Origin: Corynebacterium pseudopelargi
Lineage (GTDB): Bacteria > Actinomycetota > Actinomycetes > Mycobacteriales > Mycobacteriaceae
Direction of reading: 5' to 3'
Assembly: GCF_003814005.1 (NCBI RefSeq)
Contig: NZ_CP033898.1
Span: forward strand, 1,488,001-1,552,000
Length of the DNA stretch: 64,000 bases
The notes below the pieces were generated by a model, which was given only the letters and a program-made list of their open reading frames with translations, was not told where the DNA came from and ran no database searches. Below, piece after piece: positions 1-8,510 of this stretch (positions are counted from its first letter, which is position 1; each line of letters starts with the position of its first letter). The translations under genes and the position numbers were made by a program.

Positions 1-771
1 AATACCGTTGGGCATGGTGGCAGAAAACAGCGCCACCTGCTTGTCTTCAGGAGTATCGGCGAGGATGCGCTCCACGTCTTCCTGGAAGCCCATGTTGAGC
101 ATCTCGTCTGCCTCGTCCAAGACGAGGTACTTCAGCTCGGAGATATCCAGCGAGCCCTTTTCCAGGTGGTCGATGACACGACCAGGAGTACCCACGATGA
201 TCTGCGCACCGCGGCGAAGCCCAGAAAGCTGAATGCCATAGGCCTGGCCACCATAAATGGGCAGGACGTGGATATCGCCGAGGTGATCGGCAAAGCTTTG
301 GAAGGAATCGGCAACCTGGAGTGCCAATTCACGGGTTGGTGCCAGCACCAGCGCCTGGGGGTGGCGCTTTTTCGCGTCGATGCGCGAAAGAATCGGCAGG
401 GCAAACGCGGCAGTTTTACCTGTACCGGTTTGCGCAAGACCCATCACATCGTTGCCTTCCATCAGCAACGGGATGGTCTGTGCCTGGATGGCTGAGGGAA
501 CCTCAAAGCCAACCTTTTGCACGGCCTTTAATACGGCCTTTGGCAAGCCCAGGTTTTCAAACCCGGCTTCCTTCTTACCCTCTTGTTCACGTTCCGCTCC
601 AGCGGCTTTCTCATTGTCCGCTGCAGCGGAGTCGTTGTTCTCAGAAGTATTCGCGCCCTTGTCGCCATCAACATCTTGGATGGCGTTTCCTTGCGATTGA
701 TCCTGAGATTCCGACACAAAATTCTCTTCCGGCACGTTCTCGCCGCCGGTGGCGTTATCGGTAATGCTCAT
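1..771 (-). CDS. deaD: DEAD-box ATP-dependent RNA helicase, N-terminal part (cut by window edge)
   Basis: The ATG lies at 771 on the minus strand and 257 codons run without a stop to base 1, so only the N-terminal part of a longer protein is present. Visible in order: an acidic, low-complexity N-terminus of about 60 residues, a Q-motif region (AIQAQTIP), Walker A AQTGTGKT, motif Ia PTRELA, GG, TPGR, the DEAD box (LVLDEADEMLN) and motif III SAT. Together these make up the first RecA-like domain of a DEAD-box RNA helicase. Such enzymes unwind RNA during ribosome assembly or mRNA turnover. The second RecA domain and any C-terminal RNA-binding domain lie outside. DeaD/CsdA-type is inferred from the motifs; RhlE-type cannot be excluded. 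Confidence 0.9.
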   Translation of the reverse strand, partial: MSITDNATGGENVPEENFVSESQDQSQGNAIQDVDGDKGANTSENNDSAAADNEKAAGAEREQEGKKEAGFENLGLPKAVLKAVQKVGFEVPSAIQAQTIPLLMEGNDVMGLAQTGTGKTAAFALPILSRIDAKKRHPQALVLAPTRELALQVADSFQSFADHLGDIHVLPIYGGQAYGIQLSGLRRGAQIIVGTPGRVIDHLEKGSLDISELKYLVLDEADEMLNMGFQEDVERILADTPEDKQVALFSATMPNGI

Positions 772-874
772 TGCTAGTCCACGCTACGCTATTGGCCGAT
801 ATATTGCCGAAAAGGAGACGCAACCCTCCCTTTCCCAAGCATGTGTCTAAGCACACTATCTATGCTCAAAGGCG

Positions 875-930
875 GGGCAAAAAGCACGAAACGCTACCGG
901 CGCGATCACTGAGATCACGCTGATAGCGTT
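875..930 (-). terminator. Probable terminator of the gal operon
   Basis: Downstream of galK, an inverted repeat (AACGCTA at 890-896 and TAGCGTT at 924-930) closes a longer imperfect stem that also pairs GCGTGATC with GATCGCGC. On the minus strand it is followed about 8 nt later by a run of five T. This fits a Rho-independent terminator with an internal loop. The rest of the 772-994 gap shows no gene; it should hold the helicase promoter. Confidence 0.55.
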
Positions 931-994
931 GATCGGCTTGGCCTTCACACCCGCCGGTCCTACTTGCAGGCAGCAAGCCGATTAATCGTGCGCA

Positions 995-2209
995 CTAGAC
1001 CAACCTTCGGGCTCCTGCTCCAGGTGTTGCCACCATAAAGGAAGGCTCTGGAAAGCCCTGAGCTTCGGCTGCCTGCGCAATGCGTTCAGCCAAGGCCGCT
1101 ACCTCGTCTTCGGCAACGATGGTGATCACGCTGCCGCCAAAACCACCGCCGGTCATGCGCGAACCACGGCTGCCTACCGTCTGGAATACCGATTCCAGCT
1201 CGGGAGTTACTACCTCGTATTGATCGCGCAGTGATTCATGGGAATCACGCATGAGCTTTGCAAAGGTGTTCAAGTCATCGCGCTCTAGAGCCTTGGCAGC
1301 CTCAGCGGTGCGATCCGTTTCTTCCACCACATGCTTTACACGCTTGCAGGTCACCTCAGCATCGCGGCCTTCGGCATTTGCCCATGAGGCAGCGCGAACC
1401 ACGGCGTTATCTACCTCGCGCAAGGTCTGCGCACCCATCGCGGCGGTCACGTCGTCGATCACGCCACGCCTGGAGGCGTATTGGCCGTCGTTAAGCGCGT
1501 GCGGCGCGTTCGTATCGGCAATCAACAGCGCAAGCCCATGGCCTGAAAGATCGAAGGGCACCAAGGTGGTTGAGCCTTCTTGGAAGTCAATCACCAGTGC
1601 TTTGCCTTCTTGGCCAAACAGCGATGCACGCTGATCCAAACCACCGGTCGAGGCACCCACCACCTCATTTTCAGCTCGGATGCAGGCATCTACTAAGGCG
1701 GTGCGCTCTGCTTCGCTCGCGCTACGGCCAGTGGCTAATTCCAGTGAGCCCAAGGCAGCAGAGCATTCCAGGGCTGCTGAGCTTGAAAGCCCAGAGCCCA
1801 CGGGCACATCAGACACGATGGCCATGTCGAGGCCTTCGGCGCAAGGAATCACCCCAGCCTCAATCGCTGCCCAAATGGCTCCCACCACATAGCCTGCCCA
1901 ATTATCGGGGCTGCCAGGGCCTACCTCGTTGATGGGGATCTCTACACGCGAGGCCTCATGCTGGCCCGGCGCGAGGGAGACCACGCGGTAGGTGGGTTGG
2001 CCGGAGCGTCGAAGGGCGATGGCGGTATTGGCTTTCAGCGCAAAGGGAATGGAGATTCCGCCGGCATAATCAACGTGATCGCCAATCACATTCACACGCC
2101 CTGGTGCTGCCCACACCCCTTCTGGGTCTTCGGAGAAGTAGGAGCGAAACAGTGTGCTTGCGGCGTTGGCTAGGGTGGCGTCGTCGCGGGTTTCCATCCA
2201 GCGTGGCAT
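995..2209 (-). CDS. galK: Galactokinase
   Basis: A 404-residue GHMP-family kinase that phosphorylates galactose at C1, the second Leloir step after mutarotation. Seen: the N-terminal sugar-binding signature GRVNVIGDHVDYAGG (usually GEHTDY, so slightly divergent), the ATP-binding loop VPVGSGLSSSAALE and the C-terminal GHMP motif MTGGGFGGSVI. I chose the ATG at 2209 rather than the in-frame GTG at 2218: AGGAGG sits about 10 nt before the ATG but directly against the GTG. The start follows the galT stop by 2 nt, so the two genes are probably translationally coupled. It is the last gene of the operon. Confidence 0.93.
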   Translation of the reverse strand: MPRWMETRDDATLANAASTLFRSYFSEDPEGVWAAPGRVNVIGDHVDYAGGISIPFALKANTAIALRRSGQPTYRVVSLAPGQHEASRVEIPINEVGPGSPDNWAGYVVGAIWAAIEAGVIPCAEGLDMAIVSDVPVGSGLSSSAALECSAALGSLELATGRSASEAERTALVDACIRAENEVVGASTGGLDQRASLFGQEGKALVIDFQEGSTTLVPFDLSGHGLALLIADTNAPHALNDGQYASRRGVIDDVTAAMGAQTLREVDNAVVRAASWANAEGRDAEVTCKRVKHVVEETDRTAEAAKALERDDLNTFAKLMRDSHESLRDQYEVVTPELESVFQTVGSRGSRMTGGGFGGSVITIVAEDEVAALAERIAQAAEAQGFPEPSFMVATPGAGARRLV

Positions 2210-2211
2210 GG

Positions 2212-3321
2212 TTACCACACCTCCTTGAACTTCTTGGCTATAGCCTCAGGGGTGGTGTCGTTGATCCACACACCTTGGGCTGATTCTGAACCGGCGAGGT
2301 ACTTCATGCGGTGCGGGCTGCGCATGAGTGAGAACATCTGTAAGTGCAATCGCCCATAGGTGCGTAGCTCGGTATCCACCGGGGCTTGGGTCCAACCGGC
2401 GATGTAGGGGGTTTTGTCCACACCTTCAAAGAATTGATCAAAGGCGCTATACAGCCGCTTGAGCAAGCCTGCGAGCTCATCGCGTTCTTCTGGGTTGAGC
2501 TGGCTAAAGTCTGGCACATGCCGTTTGGGCATCACCATTACCTCTACCGGCCATTTGGCTGCTGCTGGCACAAAGGTAAGGAAGTGCTCAGCATCTTCGA
2601 TCACGCGGCTGCCGGCATTAATTTCGGCTTGCAGGATTGCATCGAAGAGGTTATCGCCCTGGTTCAGTGCGTGTGCTTTGGCTTGTTCTACTACCTGCTT
2701 GAGCCGGGGGCTTAAAAATGGGTAGGAGTAGATCTGACCATGCGGGTGCTGCAGGGTCACGCCGATTTCTTCGCCTCGGTTTTCAAAGGGGAAAACCTGT
2801 GCCACCCCAGGGATTTGGGATAGTTCAGCGGTTCGGTGCGCCCAGGCTTCGATCACGGTGCGGATGCGTTCGGTGCTGAGGTCCTTGAAGGATCCCTGCA
2901 CGTCTTCGCTAAAGCACACCACCTCACAGCGCGCCAAGGCGGGTTCTCGTGGGAAAAGCTCATCTCCGTCGACGTAGTGCTCCCAGCCTTCGGTATCCAT
3001 GTGTTGGGTAAAGGAGGGGAAGCGGTTTTCAAACACCACCACGTCGTAGGAAGGCGATGGGATTTCGGTGGGCAGCTCCCCTGGTTTGCTTGGTGCCAGG
3101 GGGTTTTCATTGGCCGGTGGCATGAATGTTCTGTTCATTCGATGCGAGGCGTAGGCCACCCACGTGCCGGTGAGGGGGTCGCGGCGGATTTCGGAGGATG
3201 TGTTTGCTTGGGGTAGGTCGCGAGGATCCTCCAGCACGCGGTCGCCATGTTCGCGATCGTCGAAGTAGATAATCTCGCGGCCGTCGGCAAGCTTTGCTTT
3301 GGTGATCGCGACCTGGTGCAT
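2212..3321 (-). CDS. galT: Galactose-1-phosphate uridylyltransferase
   Basis: A 369-residue class I GalT of the HIT superfamily. It transfers UMP from UDP-glucose to galactose-1-phosphate. The active-site triad motif is clear as TLQHPHGQIYSYP (HPHGQ, the second His being the uridylylated residue), and a C-terminal LHLQMFS segment matches the family. The ATG overlaps the stop of the upstream small-protein gene by one base (TAATG), preceded by GGAGGT, indicating translational coupling. Length is normal for the family. With galK and galM it forms a Leloir set; no galE is present in the window, so the epimerase must be elsewhere. Confidence 0.95.
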   Translation of the reverse strand: MHQVAITKAKLADGREIIYFDDREHGDRVLEDPRDLPQANTSSEIRRDPLTGTWVAYASHRMNRTFMPPANENPLAPSKPGELPTEIPSPSYDVVVFENRFPSFTQHMDTEGWEHYVDGDELFPREPALARCEVVCFSEDVQGSFKDLSTERIRTVIEAWAHRTAELSQIPGVAQVFPFENRGEEIGVTLQHPHGQIYSYPFLSPRLKQVVEQAKAHALNQGDNLFDAILQAEINAGSRVIEDAEHFLTFVPAAAKWPVEVMVMPKRHVPDFSQLNPEERDELAGLLKRLYSAFDQFFEGVDKTPYIAGWTQAPVDTELRTYGRLHLQMFSLMRSPHRMKYLAGSESAQGVWINDTTPEAIAKKFKEVW

Positions 3322-3599
3322 TAGTGACCTCCGGGAAGCGAAGACTCGTCGATCTTGGACTCATCCACCACGATGGGCTTCATCTTTGCCCAGAGCATGA
3401 ATGCCACGCCCACCAGCAGCATCGCTAGGCCGGCATAGAGGTTATCGGCGCTGTTTTTAAGCGCCCCGGTGTCGGGGTTAGTGCCCGGGTCGAGCACGAA
3501 ACTACAGATCACCAAGACGATGCCGTAGAGGCCGATGAGCAGACCGATGAAGTTGCGGATATCGAAAGCACCCGCAGCATGCTTTTTGTTCTTTGCCAT
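3321..3599 (-). CDS. Small two-segment membrane protein of the gal operon
   Basis: A 92-residue protein with a basic N-terminus (MAKNKKHAAG) and two hydrophobic segments, about residues 15-36 and 54-70, followed by a polar tail ending PGGH. It lies between the sodium/sugar symporter (13 nt downstream of its stop, SD AAGGAG) and galT (one-base overlap). I do not recognise a characterised family. From position and topology it could be an accessory subunit of the symporter, but that is inference. No catalytic motif and no lipobox or LPXTG signal is visible. Confidence 0.8.
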   Translation of the reverse strand: MAKNKKHAAGAFDIRNFIGLLIGLYGIVLVICSFVLDPGTNPDTGALKNSADNLYAGLAMLLVGVAFMLWAKMKPIVVDESKIDESSLPGGH

Positions 3600-3612
3600 G
3601 ATTGCACTCCTT

Positions 3613-5262
3613 TTAGGCGAAGATGATGTTCAAGGCGATGACGAGCACCATGCACAGCACGCCAAGGGGAACGGTACGGCGGTACCAAGGAAGGGCGGCC
3701 TCGTTTGCGTCGACAAGCGATTCCTTGGGAGTAACCGAGCGGACAAAGCCGACAAGCTCACTATCGGGCTTGGGCTTCGTGGCCATGGACACCACGATGG
3801 AGATGATGATGTCGGTGGCAAAAGCGATGGAGGCTGCAACGAAGGCAGTACCTTGGCCAGGAAGGTTCACCACCGGGTCTTGACCAAGTGAGAGCACCCA
3901 GAAGCCGATGGCGGCGAGAGTACCGGATACCAAGCCCACCCAACCGGCGGTGGGTGTCATGCGCTTCCAGAACATACCCAGAATGAAGGTGGCAAACAGC
4001 GGGGCGTTAAAGAAGCCGAAGAGCGTTTGCAGGTAATCCATCACGTTGCCGAAGTTCTTGGCCAAAAGCGCAGTGAACACGGCAATCACGGTGGCACACA
4101 CGGTGGCTAGGCGGCCGAAGCGCAGGTAGTACTCGTCTTCACGATCCTTGACCACATAGGTTTGCCAAATGTCGTAGCTCATCACCGTGTTAAAGGCGGA
4201 GATATTGGCAGCCATACCGGCCATGAAGGAGGCCAGCAAACCAGCAATTGCCACACCGAGCAGACCATTAGGCAGCAAGTCGCGCATCAACAGCAGCACC
4301 GCATCATTCGGCGCGGCCTCGGGGTTAGGACCAATGAGCTCAGCCACGAGCACCGAGGCGATCATGCCGGGCAGGACCACCAGGAAGGGAATGAACATCT
4401 TGGGGAAGGCACCGATGATCGGCGTCTTACGAGCCGCAGACAGCGACTCGGAGGCCATGGCGCGCTGAACCTCAACGAAGTTGGTGGTCCAATAACCAAA
4501 GGAGAGCACGAAGCCAAGACCGAAGGTAATGCCGATTACAGAGAGCACCGGGGAATCAAAACCGGAGATCTGCATGCCCGGCCAGGTGTGGAAGTGCGAG
4601 GAATCAGCCACTTGCTCCTTCAAACCAGACCAGCCACCAACGCGGTTCAAGCCGATCAGGGTCAGCGGCAGCAGCGCTGCGATGATGACGAAGAACTGCA
4701 GCACCTCGTTATAGATGGCGGCCGAAAGACCACCCAAGGTGATGTACGAAAGCACGATCACAGCGGCCACGATCAAGGTGACCCACAGCGGCCAGCCCAG
4801 CAAAGCGTTGACGATCTTTGCCAGCAGGAAGAGGTTCACGCCAGCGATGAGCAACTGCGCCAGGGCGAAAGAGATGGCGTTAACCAGGTGCGCACCCGGG
4901 CCGAAGCGCCGCAGCATGAATTCCGGCACCGAACGAACCTTGGAGCCGTAGTAGAAGGGCATCATCACAATGCCCAAGAACACCATCGCCGGCACCGCGC
5001 CGATCCAGAAGTAGTGCATGGTTTGGAAGCCATATTGCACACCATTGGCAGACATGCCGATGATTTCCACCGCACCTAAGTTGGCGGAAATAAACGCCAA
5101 GCCCGTCACCCACGCGGGCAGGCCACGGCCGGAGAGGAAGAAGTCGATAGAGGAAGAGACACGTGCCTTCGCAGCCCAGCCAATGCCGAGCACAAACACG
5201 AAGTACAACGCGACCAATAGATAGTCGACCCAACTGGCGTCGAGCCGCAGTGCGGTATCCAT
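3613..5262 (-). CDS. Sodium:solute symporter (SGLT-like), probable galactose importer
   Basis: A 549-residue polytopic protein of the SSS family. The N-terminal helix YLLVALYFVFVLGIGWAA is followed by the family signature around residues 35-75 (FFLSGRGLPAWVTGLAF and GAVEIIGMSANG), as in bacterial Na+/galactose transporters. About 13-14 hydrophobic segments can be traced. Members import sugars, amino acids or carboxylates with Na+; galactose is inferred from its place between galM and galT/galK. The start ATG follows AAAGGTGA. The C-terminal loop before the last helix is polar, which is normal. The operon order suggests co-transcription from upstream of galM. Confidence 0.88.
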   Translation of the reverse strand: MDTALRLDASWVDYLLVALYFVFVLGIGWAAKARVSSSIDFFLSGRGLPAWVTGLAFISANLGAVEIIGMSANGVQYGFQTMHYFWIGAVPAMVFLGIVMMPFYYGSKVRSVPEFMLRRFGPGAHLVNAISFALAQLLIAGVNLFLLAKIVNALLGWPLWVTLIVAAVIVLSYITLGGLSAAIYNEVLQFFVIIAALLPLTLIGLNRVGGWSGLKEQVADSSHFHTWPGMQISGFDSPVLSVIGITFGLGFVLSFGYWTTNFVEVQRAMASESLSAARKTPIIGAFPKMFIPFLVVLPGMIASVLVAELIGPNPEAAPNDAVLLLMRDLLPNGLLGVAIAGLLASFMAGMAANISAFNTVMSYDIWQTYVVKDREDEYYLRFGRLATVCATVIAVFTALLAKNFGNVMDYLQTLFGFFNAPLFATFILGMFWKRMTPTAGWVGLVSGTLAAIGFWVLSLGQDPVVNLPGQGTAFVAASIAFATDIIISIVVSMATKPKPDSELVGFVRSVTPKESLVDANEAALPWYRRTVPLGVLCMVLVIALNIIFA

Positions 5263-5323
5263 ACCTGGTCACCTTTACTTTCAACTGTTAATGAGGGGAT
5301 ATTCAGTTGTTGGCCTGGAGGTT

Positions 5324-6223
5324 TCAGGCCGCGCTTATGTTAATTCGGTATTCGATTGGCGAACCCGGCAAGAGCTTTTCGACGTCTACGTCATCATGTA
5401 AAGCGTTCGGCGGCGCGGACATAGGCTCGATTGCCACTGCCCTTCCCCGACCCGGGTACGTCACTCCGAGAGATTCATCCGGGGTGAAGATTTGAGCCCA
5501 CCCTAGGTTGGAACTGCACCGCATCATCACCGCGCCATGTTCGCCAGTCAGACGTGCGTTCACTCCACCAGGAGCGGTGAAGCAATCATCAAATACCAGC
5601 CCGCTAAGCCCGACTCCTGCTTGAAGATCTGAAACTATAGGGCTGCGGGTGAGGGATCCGCTGGGGAGATTCCGCTTGCTATCAAGAGGCAGTTGTTCAT
5701 CCACATTGATTTCAAGCTGCAGCGCATCGGTTGGTTCACCAAAGCAATTCAGGTAGCTATGCCATCCAAAGGCGAAGGGAGCAACTGACTCTTTCGCTTC
5801 CGCCTTTGCGTAGAGCTCCAACCCATCCTCGCTGAGCGAATACCTGACCTGCAGCTCGATTTGCCACGGCCACCCAGGGCTTTGAGGGATTTCGGTACGC
5901 AGCACAACCGAATCAGTGTCACGCTGGACTACCGACCAGATGAGGTTATGAACGAGCCCATGGATGGCGTTGTTTCGATCAGGTTCGGAAATCTCGAGCT
6001 GATAGGACTGCCCTTCGAAAGAGAATTGGCCATCTTCCACACGGTTTGGCCAAGGTGCCAATATCAATCCTGCTGCGAGAGGAGGATCAGAGGGATCTTC
6101 ATACGTTTCTACGAGTGGATAGCCACGATAGGTGAGAGCTTTAAGTCCCCCTCCGAGAAGATTCACCTCCGCGTGGTAATCCCCAAAGTTAAGCTCAATC
6201 AGGCTCGTTTTTGCAGGTTCCAC
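5324..6223 (-). CDS. galM: Aldose 1-epimerase (mutarotase)
   Basis: A 299-residue GalM-type protein. It interconverts alpha and beta anomers, supplying alpha-galactose to GalK. Evidence: GLILAPWPNRVEDGQF (substrate-binding Arg), NAIHGLVHNLIW (His of the NxxHG motif), FGWHSYLNCF (second catalytic His) and a C-terminal EPMSAPPNAL. An in-frame ATG exists at 6292, but the GTG at 6223 has GAGAGGT 7-8 nt upstream and gives the usual family length, so I prefer it. The first gene of the gal operon, it is divergent from the methyltransferase; 61 nt separate it from the symporter. Confidence 0.85.
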   Translation of the reverse strand: MEPAKTSLIELNFGDYHAEVNLLGGGLKALTYRGYPLVETYEDPSDPPLAAGLILAPWPNRVEDGQFSFEGQSYQLEISEPDRNNAIHGLVHNLIWSVVQRDTDSVVLRTEIPQSPGWPWQIELQVRYSLSEDGLELYAKAEAKESVAPFAFGWHSYLNCFGEPTDALQLEINVDEQLPLDSKRNLPSGSLTRSPIVSDLQAGVGLSGLVFDDCFTAPGGVNARLTGEHGAVMMRCSSNLGWAQIFTPDESLGVTYPGRGRAVAIEPMSAPPNALHDDVDVEKLLPGSPIEYRINISAA

Positions 6224-6431
6224 GGTGTTTTTACCTCTCAGTTTCGAGACATCCCTAGCGAAGCTATTTGAAGGACGTCTGACAACTTTCATGCTAGTTC
6301 TGTAAAAACAATATTGGCAACCAAAGCCATCACTTTGGGGCTACTGAACACACTCATCACGAGCCGAACTAGGTCATTTGTTCGATTGCATGGTTGCGGG
6401 TTAGACTGCTCAGCATTTATCTCACAAAGTG

Positions 6432-6457
6432 GTAACCCACACCTATGCATTGGTTAC
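6432..6457. promoter_or_regulatory. Inverted repeat GTAACC-N14-GGTTAC upstream of the HTH-methyltransferase
   Basis: Two perfect 6-bp arms (6432-6437 and 6452-6457) lie 16 nt before the GTG start of the methyltransferase, spanning a -10-like TATGCAT in the spacer. The methyltransferase carries a MerR-like HTH. MerR-type proteins bind dyad sites between promoter elements, so this is a plausible self-regulatory operator. That is inference from position and symmetry only. Confidence 0.4.
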
Positions 6458-6473
6458 TCGATAGGATGGCTTC

Positions 6474-7775
6474 GTGACTACTTCAGACCAACTGCTCCCC
6501 ATTTCGGAGGCAGCAAAGATCCTGGATGTCTCAATCGACACACTGCGCCGCTGGGACAAAAGTGGCATTATCCGAGCGAAGCGATCCCCCCAAGGACACC
6601 GCCTATTTAATGTTGCAGAGATCAACCGGGTGATCGCAAAGCAACAATCACGATCTCAAGGCCACGGCGAACGTCACTATTCGATTCACAAAGACGCTCA
6701 GCCGAACGGTCTCAACTCCATTGACCTTTTCGCTGGCGCTGGCGGAACAGCGTTAGGCCTGAGCAATGCTGGCTTTGATCACCTCCTTCTTTCCGAGCTC
6801 GACCGCCACGCCGCAGCAACGTTGCGGAAAAATCGTCCCGAATGGAACGTTGCCGAAGGCGACGTAGCCGAACTCGATTTTTCAGAGTTCCGTGGTCAGG
6901 TAGATCTCGTGGAAGGTGGATTTCCCTGCCAGGCCTTCAGCTACGCTGGCCACTCGCGCGGCTTCGAAGACACTCGCGGCACATTGTTTTTCCAATTCGC
7001 CCGTGCAGTAAGCGAAACCATGCCAAAAGTATTCATCGGCGAAAATGTGAAAGGGCTTCTCCGCCACGACCGCGGACGCACCCTCGAAACAATGATGCGA
7101 AGCCTCGCCCAGATCGAAGATGAGCAAGGTGTCGGTTACACGTTCGGCTACAGGATTATCCGTTCTCAATATCACGATGTTCCTCAAAAGCGCGAGCGCT
7201 TAATCATCATGGGTGTGCGTGAAGACGTTGGCACCGAGCTGTTCTTTCCCAAGGAGCGCGAATACATCGTCAGCCTTTGGGATGCGATTGGCGATAAACC
7301 CAGCAGCCCTGGAGCAACTTATCCCGAGTCGAAACGACGTGTCCTTGCCCAAGTGCCAGCAGGTGGCTATTGGCGTGACCTCCCCGTGGAAGAACAGAAG
7401 AAATATTTAGGCGGTTCCTTCCATCTAAGCGGAGGAAAGACCGGCATGGCTCGCAGGCTTTCATGGGATGAGCCTTCGCTGACGCTTACTTGTGCACCAG
7501 CTCAAAAACAGACCGAGCGATGCCATCCCGAGGAAACTCGCCCACTAAATGTGCGCGAGTACGCGAGGATTCAAACCTTCCCCGATCATTGGGACTTCGA
7601 AGGTGGACTTGGCGCATCGTACAAGCAAATTGGCAACGCGGTGCCAGTGAACGTGGGATACTTCCTAGGTAAATGCGCAGAAACCATGATTGATCCCTCT
7701 AAAGCAGAGATCTTTTCGGATTTCGTCGAACCTGCACATTCGGACGAATACGTTTCGCGGCGTTTCCGAAAGTAG
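6474..7775 (+). CDS. C5-cytosine DNA methyltransferase fused to N-terminal MerR-like HTH
   Basis: A 433-residue protein in two parts. Residues 7-54 are a MerR/excisionase-type helix-turn-helix (ISEAAKILDVSIDTLRRWD, then the wing RSPQGHRLF). After a polar linker (55-80) comes a complete DNA C5-methyltransferase: motif I SIDLFAGAGGTALGL (82-96), motif IV GGFPCQAFSYAG with catalytic Cys152, motif VI ENVKGL, motif VIII PQKRERLIIMG, and motifs IX/X NVREYARIQTF and QIGNAVPVNV. It methylates the 5-position of cytosine to protect host DNA from the endonuclease encoded 29 nt downstream. The HTH suggests it also controls its own transcription, as known for some C5-methyltransferases with other HTH types. 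GTG start with AGGATGG upstream. Confidence 0.93.
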   Translation: MTTSDQLLPISEAAKILDVSIDTLRRWDKSGIIRAKRSPQGHRLFNVAEINRVIAKQQSRSQGHGERHYSIHKDAQPNGLNSIDLFAGAGGTALGLSNAGFDHLLLSELDRHAAATLRKNRPEWNVAEGDVAELDFSEFRGQVDLVEGGFPCQAFSYAGHSRGFEDTRGTLFFQFARAVSETMPKVFIGENVKGLLRHDRGRTLETMMRSLAQIEDEQGVGYTFGYRIIRSQYHDVPQKRERLIIMGVREDVGTELFFPKEREYIVSLWDAIGDKPSSPGATYPESKRRVLAQVPAGGYWRDLPVEEQKKYLGGSFHLSGGKTGMARRLSWDEPSLTLTCAPAQKQTERCHPEETRPLNVREYARIQTFPDHWDFEGGLGASYKQIGNAVPVNVGYFLGKCAETMIDPSKAEIFSDFVEPAHSDEYVSRRFRK

Positions 7776-7804
7776 GCAACACCCAAGTCGAGAGTTGAGC
7801 ACCG

Positions 7805-8506
7805 ATGGCATTTGAGTATCTAGACCTTCCGTTTTTTCCAAAAGGCTTTCTCAAGTCTGAGATGGATCGACTGCTCGCGCCACCGTTAAAGAATCGAGAA
7901 ATCAAAGATCCTTTTAGCGCACTGATTGAAGGTTACAGCTCAGGTGGTTACGACAGTTGGGTTGAGCGCGAAACCGCCCGCGCACTCAATAAGTCGCTTA
8001 CCAACCGTCTCGGGGCTTTCCACCAGGAGGTCATCGGTGCTCTGCCTGGCTGGAAATCTACAGGCCCTCACGGGGATGCCTACGACGTCATTCACGAAGG
8101 CCCGTTTGGACCTCGCAATCGCCCGGCAGTTGCCGAGGTCAAGGCCAAATACAACACCATGAATTCCAACGGTGCGGAAAGGGTATATAACAACTTCTTG
8201 AGCTTGAGAAAACACAGCAAGTTCAAAGAGTACGACTGTTACCTAATCCAAATGATCCAGAAACACCCCGTGAACGAACCGTGGGTGCCAAATCAAAAAA
8301 GCTACGGCAAGCTCGACCACATCCGCGTCATTGGCGCACCGGAGGTCTTCGCAATTAGTATAGGCGATCCAAACGCCTTTAGCGAGTTCATGCGCGCCTT
8401 CGAGCAGTACTTAATTGAGTTTTATAACTGCGAACCCGATAAGAAGCTTGGTGATGTGATCAGCCAGGCCTTCCCCACCGTAAATCTCAACCCCGAGGCC
8501 AACTAA
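7805..8506 (+). CDS. Type II restriction endonuclease, Eco47II-like
   Basis: A 233-residue protein directly after the methyltransferase. Segments RLGAFHQEVIGALPGW (about 68-83), D94 and AVAEVKAKYNT (109-119) resemble the Eco47II/Sau96I-type endonucleases as I remember them. D94 followed by E111-x-K113 forms a PD-(D/E)XK-like active site. If the family assignment is right, the target would be GGNCC; this is family inference, not shown by the sequence. Only a weak SD precedes the ATG, consistent with endonuclease expression being kept below the methylase. The coding sequence looks more A/T-rich than neighbouring genes, consistent with acquisition by transfer. It ends 4 nt from the convergent MFS gene. 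Confidence 0.75.
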   Translation: MAFEYLDLPFFPKGFLKSEMDRLLAPPLKNREIKDPFSALIEGYSSGGYDSWVERETARALNKSLTNRLGAFHQEVIGALPGWKSTGPHGDAYDVIHEGPFGPRNRPAVAEVKAKYNTMNSNGAERVYNNFLSLRKHSKFKEYDCYLIQMIQKHPVNEPWVPNQKSYGKLDHIRVIGAPEVFAISIGDPNAFSEFMRAFEQYLIEFYNCEPDKKLGDVISQAFPTVNLNPEAN

Positions 8507-8510
8507 GCCC

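Noticed and set aside
4162..5079. Long plus-strand open frame (305 codons) opposite the symporter gene
   Set aside because: It is antisense to a well-recognised SSS transporter, its product is His/Gly/Glu-rich low-complexity sequence, and there is no RBS. It reflects third-position codon bias of the real gene.
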